A stretch of 64,000 bases of DNA from Kocuria rhizophila DC2201 (GTDB lineage Bacteria > Actinomycetota > Actinomycetes > Actinomycetales > Micrococcaceae), in assembly GCF_000010285.1 (NCBI RefSeq), contig NC_010617.1:2356001-2420000 (forward strand). The letters run 5' to 3'. Positions within the stretch are counted from its first letter, which is position 1. Each line of letters starts with the position of its first letter. The notes below the pieces were generated by a model, which did not search any database, had not been told where the DNA came from, and saw nothing but the letters and a program-made list of their open reading frames with translations. Shown here in pieces: positions 18,035 through 26,763 of the stretch. Made by a program: the position numbers and the translations under genes.

Positions 18035-19767
18035 GACCATCGTCGAACACCATTCTGGGCGGTCGCTACGCGCTCACGGAACGAATTGCCATCGGTGGCA
18101 TGGGCGAGGTGTGGAAGGCCAAGGACCAGGTCCTGGGCCGCATCGTGGCCGTGAAGATCCTCAAGGACGAGTACAACGGCGATCCCACGTTCCTGCAGCG
18201 CTTCCGTGCCGAGGCGCGGCACACCGCCCTGCTCAACCACCCCGGGGTGGCCAACGTCTTCGACTACGGCGAGGACGAGGGCTCCGCGTTCCTGGTCATG
18301 GAGCTGGTCCCGGGTGAGCCGCTGTCCAACATCATCGACCGGCAGAAGACGCGGGACGCGGACACCGTGCTCAACTACATCGGCCAGACCGCCCGCGCGC
18401 TGGCCGCCGCGCACGCGCAGGGCCTGGTGCACCGGGACGTGAAGCCCGGGAACCTGATCATCACCCCGGACAACCGGGTCAAGGTCACGGACTTTGGCAT
18501 CGCGCGCCTCGCGGACCAGGTGCCGCTCACGGCCACCGGGCAGGTGATGGGCACCGCCCAGTACCTGGCTCCCGAGCAGGCCACCGGGCAGACCGCCACG
18601 GGCTCCTCAGACATCTACTCCCTCGGCATCATCGGCTACGAGCTGCTCGCGGGGCGCCGGCCGTTCACCGGGGAGTCGCAGATCGCGATCGCCCTGGCGC
18701 AGGTCAACGACAACCCCCCGCCCCTGCCGGACTCCGTGCCGGAGCCGGTGCGTGCGCTGATCATGTCCATGCTCGCGAAGGACCCGGAGGACCGTCCGGA
18801 GAACGCGGGCAAGCTCGCCAACGCCGTGGACGCGCTGCGCCGCGGGGACCTCAAGTCCGCGGTGGCCATGGTGCCCGGGATGGCCCCGTGGCTCTCGGAG
18901 GCCAGCACGCAGGACGAGCAGCCCACCGAGGCGATGGCGCCGGTGTCCGGGCCGAGCACGCGTGCCATGCCCGGCACCGCCGTGTCCTCGACCGTGGGCA
19001 CGGGCTCCGCGGCGGCCGCTGCGCGCCCCGACCCCGAGTACAGCGCCCACCCCTCCACCGCGCAGTTCGACGCCGTGGACCAGTCCCGGCGGACCGGCGG
19101 CTCCGCGGCGTCGGGCACGTCCAAGCGCTCCGTGTGGGCGTGGCTGCTGCCGCTGCTCGCGCTGCTGGTGGTCGCGGCCGTGGCGGGCGTGTGGTTCCTC
19201 ACCACGCGGGACACCGAGGACTCCCCCGCGCCGGGAACCGTGACCTCCTCGACCGTGAGCCCCACCAGGGCGAGCACCGTGACCCTTCCCCGGGACATCG
19301 TGGGCAAGGACGCGGACCAGGTCTCCAACGAGATCGTGGCCCTGGGCGTGAACGTGGACAAGCGTCTGCAGCGCGACACCGGGCGCACCGCGAACACGGT
19401 GGTCTCCTCGGACCCCGCCGGCGGCACGGAGGTGGAGGTCGGCTCCACCGTGGTCATGTACGTCGCGTGGGAGCCCGCCGCCCAGCCCAGCAAGGGCACG
19501 GGCACGGACGGCGGCAGTGCGCCGTCGTCCACCCCGCAGCGCAGCGAGGCGCCCGAGCAGCCGGGCCCCTCGATCCCCGGCAACTCGGTGCCCCCGGCCG
19601 CCCCCAACGGTGACGGCGCCACGCAGGGCGCGGCACCCGGCAACGAGCCCTCGGCCGGCACCGGGGACCAGGGCGCGCAGGCCGGCGGCACCACCGAGGG
19701 CTCCACCGCCCCGCAGGACTCCGGCGCCGTGGCGGCGCCGTCCCCCGCCACCGGTTCGGACGGGTAG
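18031..19767 (+). CDS. pknA: PknA-type transmembrane Ser/Thr kinase with one PASTA domain
   Basis: The product is 578 residues. The kinase domain (about 10-275) has the glycine loop [18 protein letters not shown] lysine, HRDVKPGN catalytic loop, DFGIARL and the APEQ motif. A linker leads to a membrane helix near 370-392 ([20 protein letters not shown]). Outside lies one PASTA repeat (about 410-478: [13 protein letters not shown] ... VGSTVVMYV), then a Pro/Gly/Ser-rich tail of about 90 residues. Mycobacterial PknA lacks PASTA, so one extracellular sensor here is notable. It phosphorylates wall and division proteins. GTG 18031 overlaps pbpA. Confidence 0.93.
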   Translation: MRPSSNTILGGRYALTERIAIGGMGEVWKAKDQVLGRIVAVKILKDEYNGDPTFLQRFRAEARHTALLNHPGVANVFDYGEDEGSAFLVMELVPGEPLSNIIDRQKTRDADTVLNYIGQTARALAAAHAQGLVHRDVKPGNLIITPDNRVKVTDFGIARLADQVPLTATGQVMGTAQYLAPEQATGQTATGSSDIYSLGIIGYELLAGRRPFTGESQIAIALAQVNDNPPPLPDSVPEPVRALIMSMLAKDPEDRPENAGKLANAVDALRRGDLKSAVAMVPGMAPWLSEASTQDEQPTEAMAPVSGPSTRAMPGTAVSSTVGTGSAAAAARPDPEYSAHPSTAQFDAVDQSRRTGGSAASGTSKRSVWAWLLPLLALLVVAAVAGVWFLTTRDTEDSPAPGTVTSSTVSPTRASTVTLPRDIVGKDADQVSNEIVALGVNVDKRLQRDTGRTANTVVSSDPAGGTEVEVGSTVVMYVAWEPAAQPSKGTGTDGGSAPSSTPQRSEAPEQPGPSIPGNSVPPAAPNGDGATQGAAPGNEPSAGTGDQGAQAGGTTEGSTAPQDSGAVAAPSPATGSDG

Positions 19768-19772
19768 GGGCC

Positions 19773-21713
19773 ATGGGGTCGCCTCAGCTCCCGGAGCTGG
19801 TCAACGAGCGCTACGAGGTCGGTGAGGTCATCGGCCGCGGTGGCATGGCCACGGTGCACGTGGGTCAGGACGTGCGGCTGGGGCGCCGGGTGGCCATCAA
19901 GATCCTGCGCCCCGAGCTCGCGGCGGACGAGTCCTTCCACGAGCGCTTCCAGCGCGAGGCCCACGCGGTCGCGTCCCTGAACCACCACTCGATCGTGGCC
20001 ATCTACGACACCGGTGAGATCCGGCCTCAGGGCCCGGACGGTGTGCTGCGGCCCTACATCGTCATGGAGTACGTCCCGGGGCAGACGCTGCGGGAGCTCA
20101 TCCACGGACCGGGCGTCACGCCCCACGAAGCCGTGGAGTACATGCTCGGCATCCTGGACGCGCTGTCCTTCAGCCACCGCGCGGGGATCGTGCACCGGGA
20201 CATCAAGCCCGCGAACGTCAAGGTCACCCCGGACGGCGGCGTCAAGGTCATGGACTTCGGCATCGCGCGCGCCGTGGAGGACACCCAGGCCGCGCTCACG
20301 CAGTCCCAGGCCGTGCTCGGCACCGCGCAGTACCTGTCCCCCGAGCAGGCCCGCGGGGCCGCGGTGGACCCCCGCTCGGACCTCTACTCGGCGGCGTGCG
20401 TGCTGTTCGAGATGCTCACGGGGCGCGCGCCGTTCGTGGGCGAGTCCTCCGTGGCGATCGCCGCGCAGCACGTGCGGGACGCGCCGCCCGCGCCGTCGGC
20501 CCTGAACCCGCAGCTGCCGCCCGCCGTGGACCGCTTCATGGAGCGGGCGCTGGCCAAGAACCCGCAGGACCGCTTCGCGGACGCCGGGCAGATGCGCCGC
20601 GCCCTGCGCGAGCTCGAGGCGCAGCTGTCCTCGGACCTGGGTGCCACCCAGCCGATCGGCACCGCCACCGCGGTGGACTCCCACACCAAGACCCTGCCCG
20701 CCGTGGGCACGGGCGCCCCTGCCGCGGCCGTCACCGCCGCCGGACGCAGCGAGGACACGGAGACCACCGAGACCTCCCCGGTCCAGCCCGGCCCCTTCGA
20801 GCCGGACGACGACGACGCCGCCGCCCCCGAGCCCGCCACCGCAGCCCCCTCGCGGGGTCGCCGCGGCTGGGTGATCGCACTGGCGCTGGTACTGCTGCTC
20901 TCGCTGCTGGGTGTGGGCACGGTGCTGGGAGTGCAGTGGTGGCAGGGCTCGCAGGTGGAGCAGGTGGCGCGCGTGAGCATCCCCCAGGTGGTGGGCATGG
21001 ACAGCACCACCGCGGAGAACACGCTGCGGGACGCCGGGCTGAATCCCACCTTCACCAAGGAGCACAGCGACAGCGTGCCCGACAAGCACGTGATCCGCAT
21101 GGATCCCGCCGCCGGCACCGAGGTGGACCGCAACGCCACGGTGTCCGTGGTGGTCTCCGAGGGCCCGGCCACGGTCACGGTCCCCGAGGACATCGTGGGC
21201 CAGTCCCTCGAGTACGCGCGGGAGTCCATCCAGCACGCGGGACTCACGGTGGGCCCGGTCAGCACGGTCAACAGCGCCACGGTGCCCGCCAACGCGGTGA
21301 TCTCCGCGGACCCGGCACCCGGGAGCTCGGTGGCCAGGGCCAGCGCGGTGAAGCTTCAGGTGTCCACGGGCAAGGTCACGGTCCCGGATGTCGTGGGCCG
21401 CAGCCGCGCGGACGCGGAGCGGGCCCTGCGGGCGGACGACGTCCGGCTCAACGCCGCCGTGGAGATCCGCGAGACGGAGGACGCCGAGACCGGCACGGTG
21501 TTGGAGCAGTCCGCCCCCGCGGGGTCCTCGGTGAGCCAGGGCTCCACGATCACCATCACGGTGGCCAGGAAGACGGCGCCTTCCCCCACTCCCACGCCGT
21601 CACGGACCCCGGAGGAGACCACGGAGCCGAGCGCTCCGGCGGAGACGGCCACCGCCACGCCGGAGCCCCGGCCCACGGCAGGCGCCTCGAAGACGCGCGG
21701 GGACCACGGCTGA
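19773..21713 (+). CDS. pknB: PknB-type transmembrane Ser/Thr kinase with three PASTA domains
   Basis: The product is 646 residues. Kinase motifs are clear: VIGRGGMATVHVG, VAIKIL, HRDIKPANV, DFGIARAVED, SPEQARG. A membrane helix lies near 367-389. The outside part has three PASTA repeats (about 401-466, 468-533, 534-600) and a Thr/Pro-rich tail; M. tuberculosis PknB has four. PASTA domains sense muropeptides or lipid II and regulate the kinase. ATG 19773 follows pknA by 5 nt. An ACGACGCCGC copy (20812) encodes part of an acidic linker just before the membrane helix. It is the last gene of the operon. Confidence 0.95.
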   Translation: MGSPQLPELVNERYEVGEVIGRGGMATVHVGQDVRLGRRVAIKILRPELAADESFHERFQREAHAVASLNHHSIVAIYDTGEIRPQGPDGVLRPYIVMEYVPGQTLRELIHGPGVTPHEAVEYMLGILDALSFSHRAGIVHRDIKPANVKVTPDGGVKVMDFGIARAVEDTQAALTQSQAVLGTAQYLSPEQARGAAVDPRSDLYSAACVLFEMLTGRAPFVGESSVAIAAQHVRDAPPAPSALNPQLPPAVDRFMERALAKNPQDRFADAGQMRRALRELEAQLSSDLGATQPIGTATAVDSHTKTLPAVGTGAPAAAVTAAGRSEDTETTETSPVQPGPFEPDDDDAAAPEPATAAPSRGRRGWVIALALVLLLSLLGVGTVLGVQWWQGSQVEQVARVSIPQVVGMDSTTAENTLRDAGLNPTFTKEHSDSVPDKHVIRMDPAAGTEVDRNATVSVVVSEGPATVTVPEDIVGQSLEYARESIQHAGLTVGPVSTVNSATVPANAVISADPAPGSSVARASAVKLQVSTGKVTVPDVVGRSRADAERALRADDVRLNAAVEIRETEDAETGTVLEQSAPAGSSVSQGSTITITVARKTAPSPTPTPSRTPEETTEPSAPAETATATPEPRPTAGASKTRGDHG

Positions 21714-21795
21714 GCCGTTCAGGGTGTTGCGTCGCACCTCCTGGGGAGGTGAGCCGTGACTGGCTGGGCGTGCGCCCCGTGAGCCCGGGCCCCGG

Positions 21796-21826
21796 CCCCC
21801 GCACCCGCCGATGACCGGGCGGGGGG
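21796..21826. terminator. Possible bidirectional terminator between pknB and pabA/trpG
   Basis: CCCCCGCACCCG can pair with CGGGCGGGGGG, with one bulged A, between two convergent genes. A smaller CACCTCC/GGAGGTG hairpin lies at 21735-21751. Neither has a U-run. Confidence 0.45.
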
Positions 21827-21828
21827 TC

Positions 21829-22470
21829 TCAGGCAGTCATGAGCGGGGACAGCCCCGCGGCGGCAGCGGCCGCGCCGTGCTGGCCGACCTCTTCGAGCCA
21901 GTTGCCGAGCATGAGGTAGCCGCCCTCGGTGAGCACGGACTCGGGGTGGAACTGCACGCCGTGCAGCGGCGCGGTGCGGTGCCGCAGCCCCATGACCACC
22001 TCGCCGTCGTCCGTGGTGGCGGTGACCTCCAGGCAGTCCGGGACGGTGTCCGCGGCCACCGCGAGCGAGTGGTAGCGGGTGGCGGTGAACGGCGAGGGCA
22101 CGGAGGCGAACACGCTCTCCCCCTGGTGCACCAGCCGGGAGGTCTTGCCGTGCATGAGCTGCTGGGCGTGGCCCACGCGGGCGCCGTAGACCTCGCCCAG
22201 GGCCTGGTGGCCCAGGCACACCCCGAGCAGCGGGGTGCGGGTGCGCTCCGCCCAGCGGATCAGGTCCGAGCACACGCCCGCGTCCGCGGGGGCTCCGGGC
22301 CCCGGTGAGAGCAGCACGCCCTGGTGCTCGCCCGCGAGGGCCGTGGCGGCGGGGACGTCGAGGTCGTCGTTGCGGACCACGGTGGTCTGGGCGCCCAGCT
22401 GCTGGAGGTAGCCCACCAGCGTGTAGACAAAGCTGTCGTAGTTGTCCACGACGAGGATCTTCACAGACAC
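21829..22470 (-). CDS. pabA: Aminodeoxychorismate or anthranilate synthase glutaminase subunit
   Basis: The product is 213 residues, a class I glutamine amidotransferase. It starts with ILVVDNYDSFVYTLVGYL, has the oxyanion strand LLSPGPGAP, the nucleophile Cys in GVCLGHQALGE near residue 84, and the His-Glu pair in GVQFHPESVLTEGG near 170. It supplies ammonia from glutamine to chorismate, for folate (PabA) or tryptophan (TrpG). The two cannot be told apart by sequence alone and the partner subunit is not in the window; in many Actinobacteria this gene sits beside the pknAB block. GTG or ATG start at 22470 gives the normal N-terminus. Confidence 0.9.
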   Translation of the reverse strand: MSVKILVVDNYDSFVYTLVGYLQQLGAQTTVVRNDDLDVPAATALAGEHQGVLLSPGPGAPADAGVCSDLIRWAERTRTPLLGVCLGHQALGEVYGARVGHAQQLMHGKTSRLVHQGESVFASVPSPFTATRYHSLAVAADTVPDCLEVTATTDDGEVVMGLRHRTAPLHGVQFHPESVLTEGGYLMLGNWLEEVGQHGAAAAAAGLSPLMTA

Positions 22471-22512
22471 TCAAGAACTCCTGCGGGTTCACCGGTTGAA
22501 AGAACTCGCGCA

Positions 22513-22540
22513 AGTCTACGCCCGCGCGGACGGATAGACT
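22513..22540. promoter_or_regulatory. Divergent promoter pair forming a dyad (AGTCTA...TAGACT)
   Basis: TAGACT on the plus strand (22535-22540) fits the -10 for crgA, and TAGACT on the minus strand (22513-22518 read in reverse) fits the -10 for pabA. The two are exact inverted copies with 16 bases between them, so the site is a 28-bp dyad and a protein bound there would affect both genes. Confidence 0.5.
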
Positions 22541-22658
22541 GAACGCCGATGTCACGCCGGGGCAGGGCCCCGGAACACACCGGCGGGGCCCGCGCAGCGC
22601 GCGGCTCCGCCCGCACGGCGCCGGGCCGTTCCCGGCCCCCCAGGAGGAATGATCAGCA

Positions 22659-23354
22659 GTGTCGCAGCCCAAGAAGCGCTTCGGTCGATCCCGCAACGCC
22701 CCGGACGAAACACAGCAGTTCACCCTCACGGAGCGTGACCGTGAGCTCGCGGCGCTGGCCGCCGAGATCCTGCCCCGCAACAGTGCCGCTGCCTCGTTCG
22801 AGCGCACGGCCACGCGCAACGCCGGCTCCACCTCCGTGGCCGCGCGGGACGCGGTGACGGACACGGCCCCCGCCGAGGACACCACGGAGCTCGACGACGC
22901 CCCGGAGACCGACGGGGCACCGGACGCGCAGTCCGCCTCCCGGAAGAAGCGCGGCCGGGCGGCGCGTGCGGCGGGCACGGCGTCGTCGTCGTCCGCTGCG
23001 GAGCACGACGCCGCCGCACCGGCTCCCGCGGGCGAGGCCACCTCTCCCGCAGACGCGCCGGAGGAGACCCCCGCGCAGACGAAGGCCCGCATCAAGGCAC
23101 GCCGGGACGCCGAGCGCCGGGAGGCCAAGGCCGCGAAGGCCGAGGCCCGTGCCCGCCGCGCGGACGACTACCAGCCCACGCCGCTGTGGTTCAAGGTGAT
23201 CATGATCGGGCTGATGATCCTGGGTCTGCTGTGGATCATCACCTACTACCTGTTCCAGGGCGTGGTCCCCATCCCGGGGATCGGCGTGTGGAACCTCGTG
23301 ATCGGGCTGGGCTTCATGCTCTCCGGGCTCATCATGACCACGCAGTGGCGATGA
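22659..23354 (+). CDS. crgA: CrgA-like septation protein with long N-terminal extension
   Basis: The product is 231 residues; CrgA is usually about 85-95. The conserved part is at the C-terminus: TPLWFKVIMIGLM, a membrane helix near 176-197, a short external loop with PGIGVWNLVIGLG, and a second helix ending in TTQWR. CrgA sits in the membrane at the division site and interacts with FtsZ, FtsI and related proteins. The first 170 residues are an acidic/Ala-rich then Lys/Arg-rich (RIKARRDAERREAKAAKAEA) cytoplasmic extension with coiled-coil character. GTG 22659 has AGGAGGA 12 nt upstream. An ACGACGCCGC copy (23005) lies in the extension. Confidence 0.88.
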   Translation: MSQPKKRFGRSRNAPDETQQFTLTERDRELAALAAEILPRNSAAASFERTATRNAGSTSVAARDAVTDTAPAEDTTELDDAPETDGAPDAQSASRKKRGRAARAAGTASSSSAAEHDAAAPAPAGEATSPADAPEETPAQTKARIKARRDAERREAKAAKAEARARRADDYQPTPLWFKVIMIGLMILGLLWIITYYLFQGVVPIPGIGVWNLVIGLGFMLSGLIMTTQWR

Positions 23355-23677
23355 ACCGGGCACCCGGCCCGCACGAGAGCCCGGCCCAGGACCCGCAGGA
23401 ACCGGGACGGCACGCGGGGCAGCACCCGGCACCCTCGTCCTTCCCGGGCTCGGAGCCAGGGCGGACCCCGGACGGCGCCGCGGCTCCCGCGGGCGCGCAG
23501 GGCGAGCGCCCCGGCCCCCTTGCGGAGGACGCCGCCCAGCCTGCGGACAGCGAGCGGAGCGGCCGCGAGAGGCACCACATCAACCCCGCGCGCATGGAGG
23601 TGCGGGTGCGCCGCATCGCCCTGCTGGGGCTCGTGCTGGTCCCGCTGATCTACTTCATCGTGCAGTCCTTGCACTAG
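23351..23677 (+). CDS. Small single-pass membrane protein of unknown function
   Basis: The product is 108 residues and not a family I recognise. The first 75 residues are Pro/Ala/Gly/Glu-rich and probably disordered; then a basic stretch (RMEVRVRRI) leads into one helix (ALLGLVLVPLIYFIVQSL) at the very C-terminus, typical of a tail-anchored protein with a cytoplasmic N-domain. ATG 23351 overlaps the crgA stop by 4 nt, so it is translated with crgA and may act in division. An upstream in-frame ATG at 23186 lies inside crgA and is rejected. Confidence 0.7.
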   Translation: MNRAPGPHESPAQDPQEPGRHAGQHPAPSSFPGSEPGRTPDGAAAPAGAQGERPGPLAEDAAQPADSERSGRERHHINPARMEVRVRRIALLGLVLVPLIYFIVQSLH

Positions 23678-23703
23678 CCGCGCCCCTGCCCCACGGAACG
23701 CAA

Positions 23704-23735
23704 GTGCCCCGCCGGTCGGACAACCGGTGGGGCAC
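23704..23735. terminator. Bidirectional terminator between the crgA operon and yceI
   Basis: GTGCCCCGCCGGT pairs with ACCGGTGGGGCAC (13 pairs, one wobble) across a 6-nt loop, followed by TGTTC. It lies 26 nt after the plus-strand stop and 54 nt before the end of the convergent yceI gene. Confidence 0.85.
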
Positions 23736-23788
23736 TGTTCACGTGGGGAGCGAGTCGCTCGGGCGCGAGATGCTCAGGTGCGAGTCGT

Positions 23789-24343
23789 TCAGTTGGCGGA
23801 CTCCGGAGCGGTGAACTCCACGTCCAGGTCGATGCGCACCTTGTCGGAGACCACGACCCCGCCGGCCTCGAGGGCGGCGTTCCAGGTCACGTTGAACTCC
23901 TTGCGGGAGATCGAGGTGGAGGCGGTGAAGCCCGCGCGCGTGGTGCCGAAGGCGTCCACGGCCACGCCGTTGAACTCGGCGTCCAGCTTCACGGGCTTGG
24001 TCACGCCACGCAGGGTGAGCTCGCCGGTCACGGTGCCCTCACCGTCGTTGAGCTCCAGGCCGGTGATCTTGTAGGTCATCTGCGGGTGGTTCTCCACGTC
24101 GAAGAACTCGGCCGAGCGCACGTGGTTGTCGCGGGTCTCGTTCTTGGTGTCCACGGAGTTCATCCCCACGACCACCTGGCCGTTGGACTGCGAAGCGTCC
24201 TCGGCCACGTTGAGTTCACCGGAGACGTCGCTGAACACACCGCGCACCTTGGAGATACCGGCGTGGCGGACGGAGAATGCGACCTCCGTGTGGGCGGGGT
24301 CCAGGGTCCAGGTTCCGGGGGTCATACCTTCGAGCGTGGTCAT
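23789..24343 (-). CDS. YceI-family lipocalin-like protein
   Basis: The product is 184 residues without a signal peptide. The fold starts with PGTWTLDPAHTEVAFSVRHAGISKVRG, the YceI hallmark, and continues through GELTLRGVTKPVKLDAEFNG and FTASTSISRKEFNV. Members bind polyisoprenoid or quinone-like lipids in a beta-barrel pocket; the physiological role here is unknown. AAGGAGA lies five bases before the ATG. It has its own strong promoter with an overlapping dyad (separate entries), so it is probably repressed and induced as a single gene. Confidence 0.9.
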   Translation of the reverse strand: MTTLEGMTPGTWTLDPAHTEVAFSVRHAGISKVRGVFSDVSGELNVAEDASQSNGQVVVGMNSVDTKNETRDNHVRSAEFFDVENHPQMTYKITGLELNDGEGTVTGELTLRGVTKPVKLDAEFNGVAVDAFGTTRAGFTASTSISRKEFNVTWNAALEAGGVVVSDKVRIDLDVEFTAPESAN

Positions 24344-24385
24344 TCGTTTCTCCTTGGCATCGGGCGGGCCGTCGTCGGGCGGCCC

Positions 24386-24409
24386 AATTGGTTGCTTCGG
24401 AAACTAATT
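24386..24409 (-). promoter_or_regulatory. Candidate operator (24-bp dyad) over the yceI promoter
   Basis: The site reads AATT-x-GTT-x-C, four central bases, then G-x-AAC-x-AATT, so eight of twelve base pairs are symmetric. It overlaps the -10 and predicted transcription start of yceI. Shape and spacing resemble MarR-type operators. The regulator is not encoded beside it. Confidence 0.45.
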
Positions 24410-24434
24410 TACGACCCGCTGTTTGATGCGTCAA
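24406..24434 (-). promoter_or_regulatory. Sigma-70-type promoter of yceI
   Basis: On the minus strand TTGACG (24434-24429) is followed after exactly 17 bases by TAAATT (24411-24406). This is one of the best matches to consensus in the window. Transcription would start near 24399, about 55 nt before the ATG. Confidence 0.8.
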
Positions 24435-24495
24435 CCTATTCTGAAGAAAACTTTGGGTGAACAGCGTCACACACGGTACCGCGAAGGGCCGCCCG

Positions 24496-25155
24496 TCAGA
24501 GGTGCAGGTCCAGCACCGAGCTGTCGCTGAGGCCGTGGAACTGCCGCTGGTGGTACACGAGCGGGCTGCCCGAGCCCTCTTCACCCAGGACCTCCACGAC
24601 GGCGGCATTGAACACGAGCGCCGACCCGGCCTTGATCCGCGCGAGCGGGATGGCCCGCAGCACGCGGCGCACCCCGAGCAAGCGGGGCTCGCCTGTGGGC
24701 AGCGTGGTCCACTCCATGTCGTCCCCGAAACGGGGTGCACCCGAAATGGCGAAGGAACGTGCGAGTTCCACGTTGTCGGAATCCAGGAAATGCACCACGA
24801 AGGAATCGGCCGTTGCCACGACGGCCGCCGAACCGCGCTTGGCCTGCAGCGAGAAGCCGAGGATCGGGGGGTCGGCGGAGATGGAGGAGACGGAGGACGC
24901 CGTGAGGCCCACGGGGCCTTCCGGCCCGGCGACCGTGATGATCGCGATGCCCGCGGGATGCTGACCGAACGCGGACTTGAACCCTTCCGTCAGGCGCGGA
25001 TCGCTGTGCAGCGCCTCCGTGGGGGCCACGAGGTCCACGGCTTGTGCGGCGACCCGTTCTGCCTCACCCCCGGATGCCGGGACACCGTCCAACCCCTGAG
25101 CGGAGTCGGGGGTCTCGGGATCTGCTGAGGTGTTCTGGCTGACGCGGTCCGGCAT
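24496..25155 (-). CDS. Flavin reductase-like FMN-binding split-barrel protein
   Basis: The product is 219 residues. After a polar N-terminal region of about 60 residues the flavin-reductase domain runs from FKSAFGQHPAGIAIITVAG through GLTASSVSSISADPPILGFSL, VHFLDSDNVELARSFA and ALVFNAAVVEVL to YHQRQFHGL near the end. Members reduce FMN/FAD with NAD(P)H or supply reduced flavin to a monooxygenase. ATG 25155 is preferred to 25170 because AGAGGA sits 7 nt before it. A second member of the same fold is encoded just upstream, on the same strand, and an LLM-type monooxygenase lies 2 kb away; a partnership is possible but not shown. Confidence 0.85.
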   Translation of the reverse strand: MPDRVSQNTSADPETPDSAQGLDGVPASGGEAERVAAQAVDLVAPTEALHSDPRLTEGFKSAFGQHPAGIAIITVAGPEGPVGLTASSVSSISADPPILGFSLQAKRGSAAVVATADSFVVHFLDSDNVELARSFAISGAPRFGDDMEWTTLPTGEPRLLGVRRVLRAIPLARIKAGSALVFNAAVVEVLGEEGSGSPLVYHQRQFHGLSDSSVLDLHL

Positions 25156-25376
25156 GGTGGGTCCTCTCACACGGCTGTGTTCCCGGATTGGCGGTCCGGC
25201 TGCCGTTATCCGGACAGGCTAAATCCTGCCAGGCATCCCATGTCCAACACATGGTTTCGTAGTCCACATTCTGGGCCACACGGCGCAATGAGACGTCACA
25301 TTGGGGGACACCACCGCTGCGCCCCGTGCGACGAGCGATCCCCCACTTCTCACCGTACGCCCACCCGCGGCCGGGA

Positions 25377-25904
25377 TCACCCGATGCTCTTGTACTCCCT
25401 CGCGAAATGGATCAGGGGACGGTCCGCGGCACCCGCGTCCACCCCTCGGCCCATGGCCGTGACACGCCCCACGACCACCAGGTGGGTTGCCGCGGTGTGG
25501 GTGGACACGGAGTCCAGCTCGAACCAGCTCAGGCACCCGTCGATCACAGGTGTCCCCGTGCGCTCGGTGCGGTGGAACGGGACGGTGTCCAGCAGTCCGT
25601 CCACGGGGTTGCCCGGACTCGCGAGCCAATTCGCCACGGACCGCTGATCCGCGTTCAGCAGGGACAGGGTCCAGGACCCGGAGCTCTCCACGGCCTCGCA
25701 CATTCGCCCCATGTCGTACAGGCACACGAGCATGGTGGGCGGATCGTAGGAGACGTCCGCGAACGCCGTGACGGTGATCGCGTGGTCCTTGCCCCGGTAG
25801 CGCGAGCACACCACGCCCACCCCCACCGCGTGATCGGCGGCCAGGGTGCGGTAGCGCTCCACCTGCACGTCCGTGGGGCGGGGATCCAGGGTCTTGTTCT
25901 GCAT
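25377..25904 (-). CDS. Second flavin reductase-like protein
   Basis: The product is 175 residues with the same split-barrel family pattern: VGVGVVCSRYRGKDHAITVTAFADVSYDPPTMLVCL, SGSWTLSLLNADQRSVANWLAS, and a C-terminal LVVVGRVTAMG and PLIHFAREYKSIG. The closing HFxREYxxIG is typical of small-molecule flavin reductases. It is not closely similar to its neighbour at 24496, so recent duplication is unlikely. It is separated from that gene by 220 bp, in which I see no other gene. I find no strong ribosome site at the ATG, so the start is moderately certain. Confidence 0.8.
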   Translation of the reverse strand: MQNKTLDPRPTDVQVERYRTLAADHAVGVGVVCSRYRGKDHAITVTAFADVSYDPPTMLVCLYDMGRMCEAVESSGSWTLSLLNADQRSVANWLASPGNPVDGLLDTVPFHRTERTGTPVIDGCLSWFELDSVSTHTAATHLVVVGRVTAMGRGVDAGAADRPLIHFAREYKSIG

Positions 25905-26045
25905 GACCCCAGTGTGTCATCGCGCCCGTCGCGGCCCCGGGTCCGAGCGGGGCACCGGTTCTCGTGGCCGAGCCGCGCGCAGACCCTCGCGTTCGAGCGG
26001 GGCGCCCGACCCCGTGTGCCGGCAGACGGGGTCGCTCTCAGCACG

Positions 26046-26756
26046 TCAGTGTGCTCGCCGGTGTCCACCCGTCATGCGTAGCGTGATGTTCAACCGCCCG
26101 CCGTTCTTCAACCCCAGGTGCAGGCCACCCGTGCCGGGGAACACTTTGGGCACGCCGTGGAACGCGTACCGGGAGGGTCCGCCGAACACGAACAGGTCCC
26201 CCGAGCGCAGTTCCACGTCCCGGTACGGAGCCGTGCGGGTCTCGGTGTTGCCGAAACGGAACGTGCACGTGTCCCCCAGGGACAGGGACACGATGGGCGC
26301 CGCCGAGAACTCGTCCTTGTCCTGGTGCATCCCCATGTGCGCGGCGCCGTCGTAGTAGTTGACCAGCGCGGAGTCGGGGACGAAACCGCGGACGACGTCC
26401 TCGACTTCGGGGACGCCCACATCTCCCGCGTCCACCATTCCGTACGCGTCCGCCACGGCCCGCGCACCCAGGTCCACGAGCCAGTCCGGCAGGGCCGCGA
26501 CCTCCGCTCCCCCGGTGGCCCCGTAGCGGTAGGGGGTCCGATTCACGCCGAGCATGACCGACTGCACGGACATCCGACCGCCGCCCGGCATCACCTGGTG
26601 ACGCATGGGGGCCGAGCGCACCCAGTCACGGCACGCGGCCACGAGATCGTGCTGCCGGGCGACGGGGAGCCAATCGGGAACGTGCACGGCCCCGGGCGCG
26701 AGCACGATGGGCTCGCGGGGGACGGTGAACAGCTCGGTGACCTCGTACTCGGCCAT
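26046..26756 (-). CDS. alkB: AlkB-family 2-oxoglutarate/Fe(II) dioxygenase (DNA alkylation repair)
   Basis: The product is 236 residues. The double-stranded beta-helix carries iron ligands HQD in GMHQDKDE and the distal His in YAFHGVPKVF, and the 2-oxoglutarate-binding Arg in LNITLRMTGG. NYYDGAAHMG and SLGDTCTFRFG are further AlkB blocks. It removes alkyl groups from N1-methyladenine or N3-methylcytosine by oxidation. A longer frame reaches 27035 but its extra 93 residues look like non-coding DNA. ATG 26756 gives the family N-terminus and has a -10-like TAGGCT only seven bases upstream, indicating a leaderless mRNA. Confidence 0.92.
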   Translation of the reverse strand: MAEYEVTELFTVPREPIVLAPGAVHVPDWLPVARQHDLVAACRDWVRSAPMRHQVMPGGGRMSVQSVMLGVNRTPYRYGATGGAEVAALPDWLVDLGARAVADAYGMVDAGDVGVPEVEDVVRGFVPDSALVNYYDGAAHMGMHQDKDEFSAAPIVSLSLGDTCTFRFGNTETRTAPYRDVELRSGDLFVFGGPSRYAFHGVPKVFPGTGGLHLGLKNGGRLNITLRMTGGHRRAH

Positions 26757-26763
26757 GCCCGTG

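Noticed and set aside
24496-25904. Recent duplication of flavin reductase genes
   Set aside because: The two proteins share only the family fold, with different lengths and few shared stretches, so they are old paralogues or independent genes.
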